The notes beneath the pieces are model-generated. The model was given only the letters and a program-made list of their open reading frames with translations, was not told the DNA's origin and made no database searches. 31,332 nt of DNA from Daldinia sp. FL1419 (taxonomy: Eukaryota > Ascomycota > Sordariomycetes > Xylariales > Hypoxylaceae): positions 1 to 31,332 of the forward strand of contig MU623590.1 of NCBI GenBank assembly GCA_025201765.1, read 5' to 3'. Below, one piece after another: positions 12,208-22,998 of this stretch. The position numbers were made by a program, and so were the translations under genes. How positions within the stretch are numbered: position 1 is the first letter of the stretch; every line of letters begins with the position of its first letter.

Positions 12208-14035
12208 ATGTTTTCATTTAATCGTAATCTCTTATCTACCTCCCGATCTCTACGATTACAATCAAGAAACGTCTCGCAAAGAACATCTCCTCGAGGTATC
12301 TCCTCTCGTGTGGTTACTACGAAACCTGGAAATTCAATAATAACTCGCCCTGCCTACCTTCTCTCTTCCACTTTATATTCTTCATTTTCAACCACTACCG
12401 CCCAACGATCCGCCCCTCCAATGCCCCAAGAAGCAAGAGAGTACGATCCCGAGATTAGCGACATTGCCAACTATGTTGCAAAGCCAATTAATTCAGAATT
12501 AGCTGTATGCCTACCCTTGTTCAATGTTATTCTCTATTGCAAGAACTGGTGAGGTACATGGTGGGCTAACGACACAATCTTTGGATAGTTCGACACTGCG
12601 AGATGGGTCTTCTTGGATACTCTAGGTTGTGGACTTGAGGGTTTGCGATTCAAGGAATGTACTAAGCTGCTTGGCCCAATTGTTCCAGGAACCGTCGTAC
12701 CCAACGGTACTAGGGTTCCTGGTACTGACTTCGTCCTCGACCCTGTCAATGGTGCATTCAACATCGGCGCCGCTATTCGATGGCTTGATTACAATGACTG
12801 TTGGTTGGCTGCCGAATGGGGTCACCCTTCTGACAACTTAGGTGCCATTCTAGCCGTTGCGGATTGGGTTAACCGCACCAACAAGGCTGGTGGTAATCTA
12901 GCCGGAGGCAAAATCTTCACTGTTAGAGATGTCCTCGAGGGCATGATCAAGGCCCACGAAATTCAGGGTTGTCTGGCGTTGCTTAACTCGTATAACAAAG
13001 TCGGCCTTGACCATGTCGTCCTCGTTAAAGTTGCCAGTACTGCGGTCGTGTCCCATATGCTCGGATTAAGCGAGAAGCAGATTGCCGACGCCGTTACTCA
13101 GGCCTGGGTTGATGGACAGAGCTTGCGAACCTACCGACACTCTCCGAACACTATGTCTCGAAAGTCGTGGGCGGCCGGTGACGCCTGTCAAAGAGCTGTT
13201 AATCTTGCATTAAAGGTGGCCAAGGGCGAGCCTGGTATCCCTACTGTCTTATCTGCACCGGTGTGGGGATTCTACGATGTCTTATTTAAGGGTAATAAGT
13301 TCGAGTTCCAGCGCCCTTACGGCAGCTACGTGATGGAGAATGTTCTCTTCAAGGTCTCGTATCCAGGTTAGCACCGCTGATCAGCTCCAGACCGCCATCT
13401 TGCTAACTTACTTTCACTCAGCCGAGTTCCACTCGCAGACTGCGGTAGAGGCTTCCCAGAAGATTCATAACAAGTTAAAGGAGTTGGGTAAGTCGGCAGC
13501 TGATATTAAGGGCATCACCTGTAGAACGCATGAGGCGTGCATCCGGATCATCGACAAACAATTCAAACCGATGGACAACTTTGCGGATCGCGATCATTGT
13601 ATTCAATACATGTGCTCGGTTATGCTTGTATTCGGACGCCTAGAGGCGACGGATTATACCGACGGTAGCGAGGCGGCGACATCCCCGTTAGTCGAATCGC
13701 TCCGCCAGAAGATCAAGTGTGTGGAGGATCCACAGTTCACTAGGGATTATCACGATCCGGAGCTGCGTACAATCTCCAACGCTCTGACGGTTGAGCTAAA
13801 CGACGGAACGATCTTAGATGAAGTTGTTGTTGAAGCTCCGCTAGGACATCGACTTAGGAGAGAAGAGGCAAAGCCACATATCCTAGCTAAGTACAAGCGA
13901 CACTTGGGACCACATTTCTCTGAGGCACAAGTTAAGGAACTTGTCGACCTGGGAATGGATGGTAAAAAACTGGAGGCTACGGCTGTGGACGAGTACGTTG
14001 ATAAATACGTAGTGAGGAGTAGCCCCTTTGTTTAA
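12208..14035 (+). CDS. prpD: 2-methylcitrate dehydratase (MmgE/PrpD family), probably mitochondrial
   Basis: Three exons: 12208-12504, 12589-13366 and 13422-14035, giving 562 aa. Intron 1 (84 nt, phase 0) has GTATGC, branch GGCTAAC and TAG. Intron 2 (55 nt, phase 1) has GTTAGC, branch TGCTAAC and CAG. The enzyme dehydrates 2-methylcitrate to 2-methyl-cis-aconitate in the methylcitrate cycle, which detoxifies propionyl-CoA. Residues 1-70 are rich in Ser, Arg and Leu with almost no acidic residues before about residue 75, as in a mitochondrial presequence. The body shows the family's conserved blocks: FLDTLGCGLE (107-116), DPVNGAFNIG (150-159), WLDYNDCWLAAEWGHPSDN (164-182, active-site region), then AHEIQGCLAL, GLSEKQIADA, DGQSLRTYRH, FKPMDNFADRDHCIQYM and APLGHRLRREEA. 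Length and order match fungal orthologues, with no stop or frameshift. The first ATG of the frame was chosen. The gene sits alone between RIP-degraded repeats, so it could be an extra paralogue rather than the only copy. Confidence 0.93.
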
Positions 14036-14240
14036 GATTTGTTGGTTACATATTTAGAAAAGGCATTAGAACCCGAGATATGTACTTACTACTTATGAAG
14101 TATATACCTAAATATTTGACTTGTCCGTGAACTACGAGCTTTTCACTCTTCTTTCTCTTCTATCTCAGCGAGCTCTAACCAGCAGGTTAGAGTCATTATA
14201 ACTCTTTAACTGCTGACATTTTAAATTAATCAATTCAAGA
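14036..14240 (+). other. 3' flank of the dehydratase gene, with a perfect hairpin
   Basis: Normal-composition DNA that gives way to AT-rich sequence at about 14215. A perfect inverted repeat, CTCTAACC-AGCA-GGTTAGAG, lies at 14173-14192, some 140 bp after the stop codon. It could be an RNA structure in the 3' UTR or a remnant terminus; there is no further support. Confidence 0.45.
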
Positions 14241-14337
14241 TTTATTAAGAGTTTTATTATGTCTTAAGTCTTTTTAAGATTTTATATTAGGAGATTATTG
14301 GTATGAATAATGAAAAAAAAATATATTTATTTAATAT

Positions 14338-14512
14338 GGGTACGGTAATATTATAATATAATATTGTGGAACATAAATAAGGTATATAAAAAAGATTGAA
14401 ATTAATTAAAAAAAATTATAAATTAATAATATTATTTTAAAATATAAATATAATATTATAATATAAAAAAAAGATTATAAAAATAAGAATAGGTAATAAT
14501 TATTTATTATTA
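14338..14512 (+). repeat. Fragment of repeat A
   Basis: Aligns with the part of repeat A copy 1 at about 1335-1500, including the AAATAAGGTATATAARRAAGATTG-like block. It lacks both the upstream part and the T tail, so it is an isolated piece just inside the boundary of the dehydratase island. Confidence 0.6.
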
Positions 14513-14654
14513 TTGGCCCCATTGGTGGTTTGCTGGTTTCTAAGATAGATTTAGTTACCCATATACAAAATTGGAATATAATTTACTTATTATAAATATT
14601 TTTAAAAAATATATATTAAATAAATAAAATAATTAAAAATTAAATAATAATATA

Positions 14655-17045
14655 TTTATGTCTTTTTTATTTCATTAGTTACACCATAATCTTAATTGAC
14701 CAATATGTTTACAAAGAATTTAAGAAAAAAGACCCACATTTTTGGACGTTTTTAACTATTATATAATAACTTCCAATCAGAAATACATACAACCTATCTC
14801 AAAAGACTACAAATTCAGCTATCTTTTAAATAATATTAATTATTAATATTTTTAAATAAATTTTAAATTAATATAATGAATTAAAATGGTTTAAGATTTT
14901 TGTTGTGCCTTATATGCGCGCCTGTGGCTTCCCGTGGTGTACAACTTTTTCGAGCTTATATTAACAAATTTCTTAGAAATTATTTAATTAGGGGATTAAA
15001 TAGGAGATTTAATAATTACCTAAATGTAAAATAATTATATCTTAAAAGAAATATTAAAATAATCAAATAAATAATTAATAAATAAAGGTAATTATTAATA
15101 TTTAAAAAATAAAATAAATGATATATTTAATAAGAAAGAGAAGTTATAAATTATTGTAAGAAGTTATATAAAAGGTGATATTTAAAGAGCTTAACCTGAT
15201 CAAATAAGAATCAATTCTTAAGAGCCTATATATTGAACAGGAGCTCAAATAAAAATCAGAGGTTATATAAGAATAGAGGATATAATGTGACTATATCCTG
15301 AAAAGGGTATTAAAACAATTAGATGGAAAAATTAATAGAGGTAATTACTTATTAATAATAACACATATTAAAAGTTAAACAAATAATATATTCAATAAAA
15401 AATAAATTCATAAATTATTATAAAAGTTATGAAAAGAATATGATAATCCTGATAAGCTTAATTTGATCAGGTAAGAAAATAACTTCTAAAAACTTATTTA
15501 TATTGAACAAAAATTTTAATAATTCTTGTGGGATATGCCCTACCCTACATTTCAACTACTTCATAACAAACTATATTCTAAAAAAGATATTAAAATAATT
15601 AAATAAAAGGTTAATAAAATTAAGTATTAACAATGGTAATTAATACTGAAAAAATAAAATAAATGATATATTCAATAAAAAACTTTTTACAAACTATTAT
15701 AAGAAATTATATAAAAGGTGATACTGAAAGAGCTTAAACTTATCAGATAAGAATCAGCTCTTAAAGGCCTATATATTAAACAAGAACTCTAATTTAAGGT
15801 TAATACTATTAAATAAAAGCTCTAATAATTATAATAAAATTATAAATTATATAAAATATTATAAAGAAAATTAAATAAATTATTATTTAAAAATTTAACC
15901 TAATTAAATAAAAGTTAATATTTAGGGATTTATATATTAAATAAGAACTCTAATTTAGGATTAATACTATTAAACAAAAGAATTAAAAATTATATAAAAT
16001 AGAAAATATAAAGTAATTATATTTTGAAAAAGGTATTAAAATAATCAAATAAAAGTAATAATAGAGGTAATTATTTAGCAATAATAGCTAATGTTTAAAA
16101 AGTAAAATAAATAATATATTTAATTAAAAATGAGAAAACTGTACATTATTATAAGAAGTTTTATAAAAGGTAATATTTAAAGAGCTTGACTTTTATAATA
16201 AAAGATCTGATTTAATTAAATAAAAATTAATTTTTAAAGGCTTATATATTAAATATAAATATTTTAATTACCTTATAACAAACTAGAGGATGGAATAGAA
16301 TAAAGGATGTAAAATGATTATATTTTGAAGAAGATATTAAAATAATTAAATAAAAGAATAAATAAAAATAATTGTTTGGTAATGGTAACATATTCTTAGG
16401 AGGTTATATTCAACAAAAGGATAAAAAGCGTATGTATTCGTATGAAGCTCTTTATAATAAATTGATGATTTTATGTTTGAGAACTTGAGCTGATTAGATA
16501 AAAATCAATTCTTAAGGGCTTATATATTAAATATGAGCTTTATTAGCTCTTATAGGATATGTCCTACCCTATATTTTAGTTAGCTTATTATAAATTATAT
16601 CCTGAAGAAGGTAATAGAATGATTAAATAAAATGATTAATAGAAGTAATTATTGGCAATGGTAGTCCGCTTTTAAAGAAATTATATTTCATAAGAAGTAA
16701 AAAAGGTGTATATTAATGTATGAAGTTATATAAAAGCAATCCTGAAAGGATTATAATGAATTTAAGTTGATCAAGTAAGAAAATAACTCTTAGAAGCTTA
16801 TTTATGTTCTAAAAAGCCTATAGAAACCTTAGAAGAATTAATTCCATAAAGGTTAACAAGATTTTTTTAAAATAAATCTTATTATTTAATTATATTATTT
16901 TAATTTAATATATTATTAATATTTATATATTATAATATTAAAAAGATTATTAAAATTATATATTAAATAAGAATTTTAATAATTTTTATAAGATATACCC
17001 TACATTCCAATTAACCCATAATAATTAAAGGTTAAATAAACCAGA
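14655..17045 (+). repeat. Repeat family B, copy 2, with degenerate tandem array
   Basis: Direct copy of 6868-10790 but shorter (2.4 versus 3.9 kb). The leading 300 bp keep more C and G than copy 1 (for example TTATATGCGCGCCTGTGGCT near 14911), so they are closer to the ancestral state. The AAGGTRATTATATCCTGAAGRAGGTATT-like landmark recurs near 15022, 15278, 15564, 16006, 16302 and 16590 (spacing about 255-440 bp). No ORF survives. Confidence 0.65.
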
Positions 17046-17049
17046 AGAT

Positions 17050-18590
17050 ATAAAGTAAATGTTATAAATTAGGAATCTTAATTTGAAAATAATAAAATTA
17101 ATATTATAATTTAATTTAATTTTAAAAAGTTATCTTATATAATTTAAATTAATTATTAATAATTTTATTTTAAAAATTTCCAAAATTTTATATATTTAAA
17201 TTATTAGTATATATTCTTGCGTTCCCTAAAGGAACATAAGAATACCGCTCCTATATTTCCCAAGGAAGTAAAAGAATACTATTCCTATATTCCCCAAAGA
17301 ATTAAAAAAACATTCTTTAAATTAATCATATAATCTTCTTTTAATCTTAATCCAAATTCCCCTCTATAAAACTTTTCCCTATTTATTTTATAATATTATT
17401 TTCCTTTTTAAATAATTATTACCCTTAATAATTTTAATTACCTTTTATTATATTTAATAAAATTAATAAAATCATTTAAAAATTTATTTAAAAATAATTA
17501 TTTTAAATAAATATTTTTTATAAATAAAATTAAAAACTTTAATTATAAAATTATATCTTCTTTTTGTTATTTTCTTAATTAAATTATATAAAGGTTTTAA
17601 AAAAAATTCTTTTATTTAAATTATATTTAAATTTAAATTCAATTTTGTAATTATTTAAAAAAAATTCTTAAATATTTTTAAATAGATTAATATAGAAAAA
17701 TAATGTTTATAAAAATAAGAATCATAAATAAAGAATATTTTTTAAAAGTTTTAAGAAGATTTTATTTTTTTTATAATTTTTTATAAATATGTTTTTATAA
17801 ATATTATATTTTTATTATTAATATAAATAATTCTAATTAAAAGGTATTAAAATATTATAAAAGGGATTTAAGGATATGGATGAGTTGGATGAATTGGAGA
17901 GGTAGGAAGAGGAAGAATAGTAAAAATTAGTTGTTAAGTAGGTTTGTTTATTTAAAAAGTAGTTTTGCATTTTATTTAACCTTAATTTCAAGTGGGATTC
18001 TTTATTAGATATCTTTGTTAACCTAGGTAATTTAGATGATTTGGATTCTTTTGGTAAAATTGTTTCAATTTTTTTTTAGAAATTTATTAAATATGTTTTA
18101 AATTTTTATATATATTTTTTTAAGTGGGTAACCTTTCTATTTAATCAAATATTAGATTTTATTTTTTATTTTTTTAATTTTTTAATATTCTTTTATTTTA
18201 TATTTATTTAATTATTTATTTAATTTTATATCTTAATTAATAGGTATATTTTATAGGGTAAATTTTAATAAAGATATATAAAAAATTAAATATATTTATA
18301 TTATTTAAAATAATATTAATTTATAATTTATAGATAAAATAATCTTTTTAATTTTATATAATTTTAATTTTTTACAATTTAATTTATTATTAAATTATTT
18401 TATTTTTATTTATAATATTTTGTATATTAATTTTAAATATTTTTAAAATAAGTATATCTTATTTTCTTTTAGTAAGATTAAATTTTTAATTTTTTATTTA
18501 TTATTATATTTCTTTATTTATAATTAAAGAAATATTAATTCTTCTTAAAATATAAATTAAAAAAATTTAATATATTTATTTAAAACCTTA
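17050..18590 (+). repeat. Dispersed repeat family C, copy 2
   Basis: Inverted relative to 5240-6780 and aligned along about 1.54 kb. It ends abruptly at the palindrome at 18591. It includes a G-rich patch at 17870-17940 (GGATGAGTTGGATGAATTGG) that corresponds to a C-rich patch in the other copy. No gene is visible. Confidence 0.75.
17213..17315 (+). repeat. Minisatellite, about three 33-34-bp units, inside repeat C copy 2
   Basis: Units begin near 17213, 17246 and 17280 with a pattern of (G/T)TTCC or CTCCTATATT, a CCC(A/T)AAGGAA-like middle, and an AAGAATAC-like end. Counterpart of the array at 6500-6615. Confidence 0.6.
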
Positions 18591-18607
18591 CAGCGTCAGT
18601 GACGCTG
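18591..18607. repeat. Near-perfect palindrome CAGCGTCAGTGACGCTG
   Basis: Two 8-bp arms, CAGCGTCA and TGACGCTG, around a single G. It sits exactly where alignment of repeat C stops, and repeat A sequence begins about 40 bp later. GC-rich and unmutated in an AT-rich setting. It may be a transposon terminus or an insertion scar. Confidence 0.7.
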
Positions 18608-18644
18608 AAACAAATAATCCTCCTAGAACTGCTGGAATATACAA

Positions 18645-18890
18645 AAATTATAAACCTAATAAGTAAAAGATTGAATATAATAAAAATAATTATTAAATAT
18701 TATTAATAATCCTTTAATAAGGTTTTTAAAAACTTAAAAATTTTGAAAGAATTATAATAAAGTCTTAATAATTAATTCCCAGAATTATAATGAAAAGGTA
18801 TAACCACACTCTTTATATAATTCCCCATCCTTAATAAATAAATTATTTTTATAATATATAATTATATTGAAATTATAATTCTAATATAAT
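18645..18890 (+). repeat. Fragment of repeat A
   Basis: Matches copy 1 at about 866-1120 and copy 2 at about 20785-21045. It retains C residues lost from copy 1 (for example TAACCACACTCTTTATATAA near 18801). The alignment is broken at 18891 by the inverted T element. Confidence 0.65.
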
Positions 18891-18892
18891 AT

Positions 18893-18951
<59 letters not shown>

Positions 18952-19270
18952 TTATTACCCCGATTTACCTAGAATATATTATAGGTATCCGGTCCATCTT
19001 TTGGTATTTGTTCCGGGTAAGAACCATATTCCGGAAAAAACCTACTTACTATTTATTTAATTAAATTATATTATTATAATTTTGATTTTATTTTATATTT
19101 TTATTAATATTTACCCTTTAATAAAAATAATTAAACCTTAATATAAAAAAATATTTAATATATTATAATATCCAAATGTTGTGAAATAATATGGTGGTGG
19201 TCCAGATATAAGGTAATAATAAAATATAAAATAATTTTATTATTTTTTTTAATAAATAATAAAAATGTTA
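18891..19270 (-). mobile_element. Tail element T, inverted, least mutated copy, with (TTTA)n tail
   Basis: The reverse complement reads from TAACATTTTTATTATTTATT at 19270 through the core (GGTTTTTTCCGGAATATGG, CCCGGAACAAATACCAAAAG, GATGGACCGGATACC, TCGGGGTAATAAT) to about 15 tetranucleotide units of TAAA (18891-18953 on the plus strand reads TTTA). Its core keeps CCGG and CGG sites lost in the other copies, so it is the youngest or best preserved. It interrupts a repeat A fragment. Confidence 0.65.
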
Positions 19271-19912
19271 TGGAGAGGCAGCAGTACGCCCTTTCCAAGT
19301 TGGCAGCATCAATATGAGGTTGTAACGCAACCCAAGTAAAAGAAATCTATATAAAAATAATATAAAGCATAATAACATATGGAGTAGTGGTATGGCACAT
19401 TTTAAGCCAAAATTATAAAATAAAAGGTATTATTAAAAAATTAGGTATTATTTAATTGGCTTATTTATAAGAAATTAGTAGTACATATAAGGTAATAGAA
19501 ATATTATAATTAAAAATAAAGTTAAATTATTTTCCAATATATTTTTATTTAAATATAATAATAGTAATGGTAGAGTTTTATATAAATAATAAAAATTTTA
19601 ATTTTAAAATTTAAGAAGTAAAATGGAAAATTTAAAAATAAGTGGAATTTTAAAGATTTAAGAAATAACAAGATCTTCCCATTATTGCTCAAATATCAAA
19701 TATATATATTATAAAAATTAAAATTAATTAAAATATTAAATGAAAAAGATGCCAACATCTTAAAAAAACCTTTTTAAATTATTGGACAAAAAAATAAGAA
19801 TAATATAAAAAAGATACTGTTACATTAACAATTTAATTACCATCCTTTAACATAAAAGTTAATAATTAATATTTTAATTTATAAAAATATAAAATATTAA
19901 TATTATTATAAA
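19271..19912. other. AT-rich gene-free tract with a small GC patch
   Basis: 19271-19350 is less AT-rich (GGAGAGGCAGCAGTACGCCC, CCAAGTTGGCAGCATC, GGTTGTAACGCAACC). It starts at the 5' end of the inverted T element. The rest is AT-rich with no supportable feature; the part just before 19913 may be more of repeat A lying beyond the window's left edge in copy 1. Confidence 0.45.
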
Positions 19913-21843
19913 TACATATTAAGAAAATAAAGTTAAAAATCTTCCTATTTAATAAAAAAATTTTTAAAATAAATATTTTTAGGTATAAATATAATAAAAA
20001 AGAAATAATATAATATATAATTTTTAAATATTTTAAATATATTTTAATATAAACTTATTTTAAATAAAATTTAATCCTAAAAACTTTTTTAATTAATATA
20101 AATTATAAAAAAACATTATTTAACCCTAATAAAATTCTATTAATAACCTATTAATTCTTTAAATAAATTTAATTATTTATATATAAAATAATATTATAAT
20201 TTATTTAATACAAACATTTCCAAAAATTTCAAATTAAATAAAAAAAACCCATAATTAAATAAAAAAACATAAATAATAACACATTAATAAAATCTTTTAA
20301 AAGGATTATATTTACCCAAGATCATTCCGCACTTATTCTGAACCATATTTGTCAGAATTGCCCTCCTCTATATTTACCTCCTTATTTTTTTTTTACTTTC
20401 TTTAATTATATATATTAAAGAATTTTAAATAAGGACAAATATATTTTTAAAAAAAAAATTATATTTATTAAAATTTAAATTTAAATATACTGGAAAATTA
20501 TTAAAAATCTGCAATAAATCATTATTGGAAAATAATAAAACATTTAATACCAATTAAATCTCCTAAATAAAAAATTATTATAATAATAATATATAAAGAT
20601 AATACAAATTGCCAGGAATAAAATAACATATATATACCTCTTTTTAGAATTGATTTTCCTATAAACCTTATATTATAATTAATAAATATTAACAGAATAA
20701 ATACAGAATAAAGTCGCATTACAAAATAATTATAATATTAATAACATTAAAATAAATAATTTTCCCAAAATTATTAAAATATATAAAAATTATAAATTTA
20801 ATAAATAAGGAATTAAATATAATAAAAATAATTATTAAATATTATTAATGATTTTTTAATAAACTTCTTAAAGACCTAAAAACTTTAAAAAAGTTACAAT
20901 AAAGCTTTAACAATTAATTTTCAGAATTACATTAGAAAGGCATAACCATACTTTTTATATGATTTTTTATTTTTAATAAATAAATTATTTTTATAATATA
21001 TAGCTATATTGGGATTATAATTCCAACATAATATAATATTAAAATATTATATTAAGTCCAAAACATTATAATAATTTCTAATGAAAAAATTAAAATATTT
21101 AAAAAAAGTTAATAATAGGATAATACCAAAAAGATAATAGAACACTTACAAATACACAAGCTTTTTTTTATTTAATATAATATATATATAAAAATAAAAT
21201 AGGTTTTTTAAAATAATATTAGATTATAAATATAATAAATATAATAATATTATATTACAATATTATAAAACATAAATAAAGTATATAAAGAGGATTAAGA
21301 TTAATTAAAAAAAGTTATAAATTAGTAATATTATTTTAAATTATTTTATAAAATAAATATAATATTATAATATTAAAAAAAAATTATAAAAGTAAAAATA
21401 TATAATAATTTTTTATAAAAATATAAAATTATTTATATATATTTATATTTTATATAAATTATATATATCCTAGCCCTCCCCCAGAATAACCTCTTTATAA
21501 TATAATAATATTTTTATTATTTATTAAAAAAAATAATAAAGTTATTTTAAATTTCATTATTACCTTATACCTGGGCTACTGCCATACCATTTTATATAAT
21601 AGATATTATAATATATAAAATATTTTTTTATATTAAGGTTTAATTATTTTTATTAAAAGGTAAATTTTAATAAAAATATAAAGTAAAATTAAAATTATAG
21701 TAATGTAATTTATTTGGATAGGTAGTAGGTAGGTTTTCTTTGAAATATGGTTTTTATCTGGAATAAATATTAAGAAATGGACCAGATATTTGTAATATAT
21801 TTTAGGTAAATTGGGGTAATAATAAATAAATAAATAAATAAAT
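19913..21843 (+). repeat. Dispersed repeat family A, copy 2
   Basis: Direct copy of 1-1943 with matching length and co-linear blocks, ending in a (TAAA)n tail at 21822-21843. In the first 1.2 kb the plus strand retains C and has lost most G, the opposite of copy 1. No coding domain survives. The short ORF at 20522-20719 on the minus strand is compositional. Confidence 0.8.
21506..21843 (+). mobile_element. Tail element T inside repeat A copy 2
   Basis: Same 340-bp tail region as at 1594-1943, with the core GGTAGGTTTTCTTTGAAATA near 21728, AGAAATGGACCAGATA, and a TAAA tail. It lies between the two arms of a foldback. Confidence 0.55.
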
Positions 21844-21844
21844 A

Positions 21845-22115
21845 ATAAAAATGTTACTATATTATAAAAAAGTTATTTTAAGGGAAGGTTAAGGTATATA
21901 TAATTTATATAAAAAATAAATATATGTGAATGATTTTATATCTTTATAAAAAACCATTATTTATTCTTATTTTTATAATTCTTTTTTTAATATTACAATA
22001 TTATATTTATTTTCCAAAATGATTTAAAATAATATTATTAATTTATGGCCCTTCCTAACTAATTTTAATCTTTTTTATATACCTTATTTATAATCTTTAA
22101 TATTTGGTTATATTA
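21845..22115 (-). repeat. Inverted fragment of repeat A (right arm of a foldback)
   Basis: Its reverse complement aligns with copy 1 at about 1355-1610 and with copy 2 at about 21270-21515. With copy 2 it forms an imperfect inverted repeat with arms of about 250 bp separated by the T element. It keeps more GC than the left arm, for example GGCCCTTCCTAACTAATTTT at 22047. Confidence 0.65.
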
Positions 22116-22504
22116 GCCAAAAGGTCAAAAGGAATGAAAATTTTCTTATTAAATTATAAACCAAAGCTATAAAGATTTAGTTTTATATTTTCTAATTATT
22201 AGTTATAAATAATTGGTTTTTTTTTGCAATATTTTTAAACAATATTATTTAATTAAATATAATTAAGATTATATTAAATATATATTTATGTAATATAATT
22301 AAATTAATAATATTTATATATTTATATTAAGATGTAATTACAACTTTTAATTATCATATAATATATAAAAAAATTATAATTGTAGAATTTAAATTATTAT
22401 TATTGTTATTAGAATTTTAGAATAGAATGATAAGGCTTTTTATAGAATTATTATAAAAGAGAGAATTTTTTCATATTATTTTCAGGCTTATTAATCTAAC
22501 AGTT
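22116..22504. other. AT-rich gene-free tract
   Basis: Degenerate AT-rich DNA between the foldback and the LTR fragment. Nothing supportable was found here. Confidence 0.5.
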
Positions 22505-22586
22505 ATTCTTAATTTAATATATCTAAATACCTTCATTTTTATCATTGTATACAATAGTACCTTATCCAGCCAACATATAAAAAAAT
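22505..22586 (+). mobile_element. Fragment of the candidate LTR (3' end)
   Basis: Matches the last 80 bp of the segment at 3860-4032 (CATTTTTATCATTGTATACA, then AGTACCTTATCCAGCCAACA), with mostly transition differences. The 5' part is absent. Both copies are followed by TATAA, so the element may extend slightly past CCAACA. Confidence 0.45.
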
Positions 22587-22998
22587 AAAGAAAAATAATA
22601 AAATTAAAAATAAATAAATATATAACATTATTTAAAATTTAAATATTATAAGGTTAATATATAAAATTGATATATTAAGTAAAATATCATTTTTTTCATT
22701 ATCCATACATTTTTATTACAATAAAAAACCTTAAGAAAATTTAAGGCAAACAACAACCCTTTCTTTCGGGGGTACGGGCTGCCTCCACTAACTACGTCAT
22801 ATGAAATAAGACAAATTCAACTTTTCTTCCTAATAAACCGACTCAATAATTTACAAATTCGCTTACATCATACCCTTATAAAACAACAATAAAACAGTAA
22901 CTAATACAATCAATACAACTTGGCACAGTTAATTTACCAATATTATCTGTTGTCCACCTAGAAGCCAACTGTCCGGAATGAATATTATTATCGAAGGC
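22587..22998. other. Boundary and 3' flank of the MFS gene
   Basis: Composition returns to normal at about 22740. Nothing coding is seen; the part nearest 22999 is presumably the 3' untranslated region of the minus-strand transporter. Confidence 0.5.

Noticed and set aside
19271..19350. Possible tRNA gene in a GC patch
   Set aside because: GGTTGTAACGCAACC can form a small stem, but no cloverleaf, A box or canonical GGTTCRA B box is present.
20522..20719. Minus-strand open frame of 65 codons inside repeat A copy 2
   Set aside because: It is inside a RIP-degraded repeat, has no equivalent open frame in copy 1, and is compositional.
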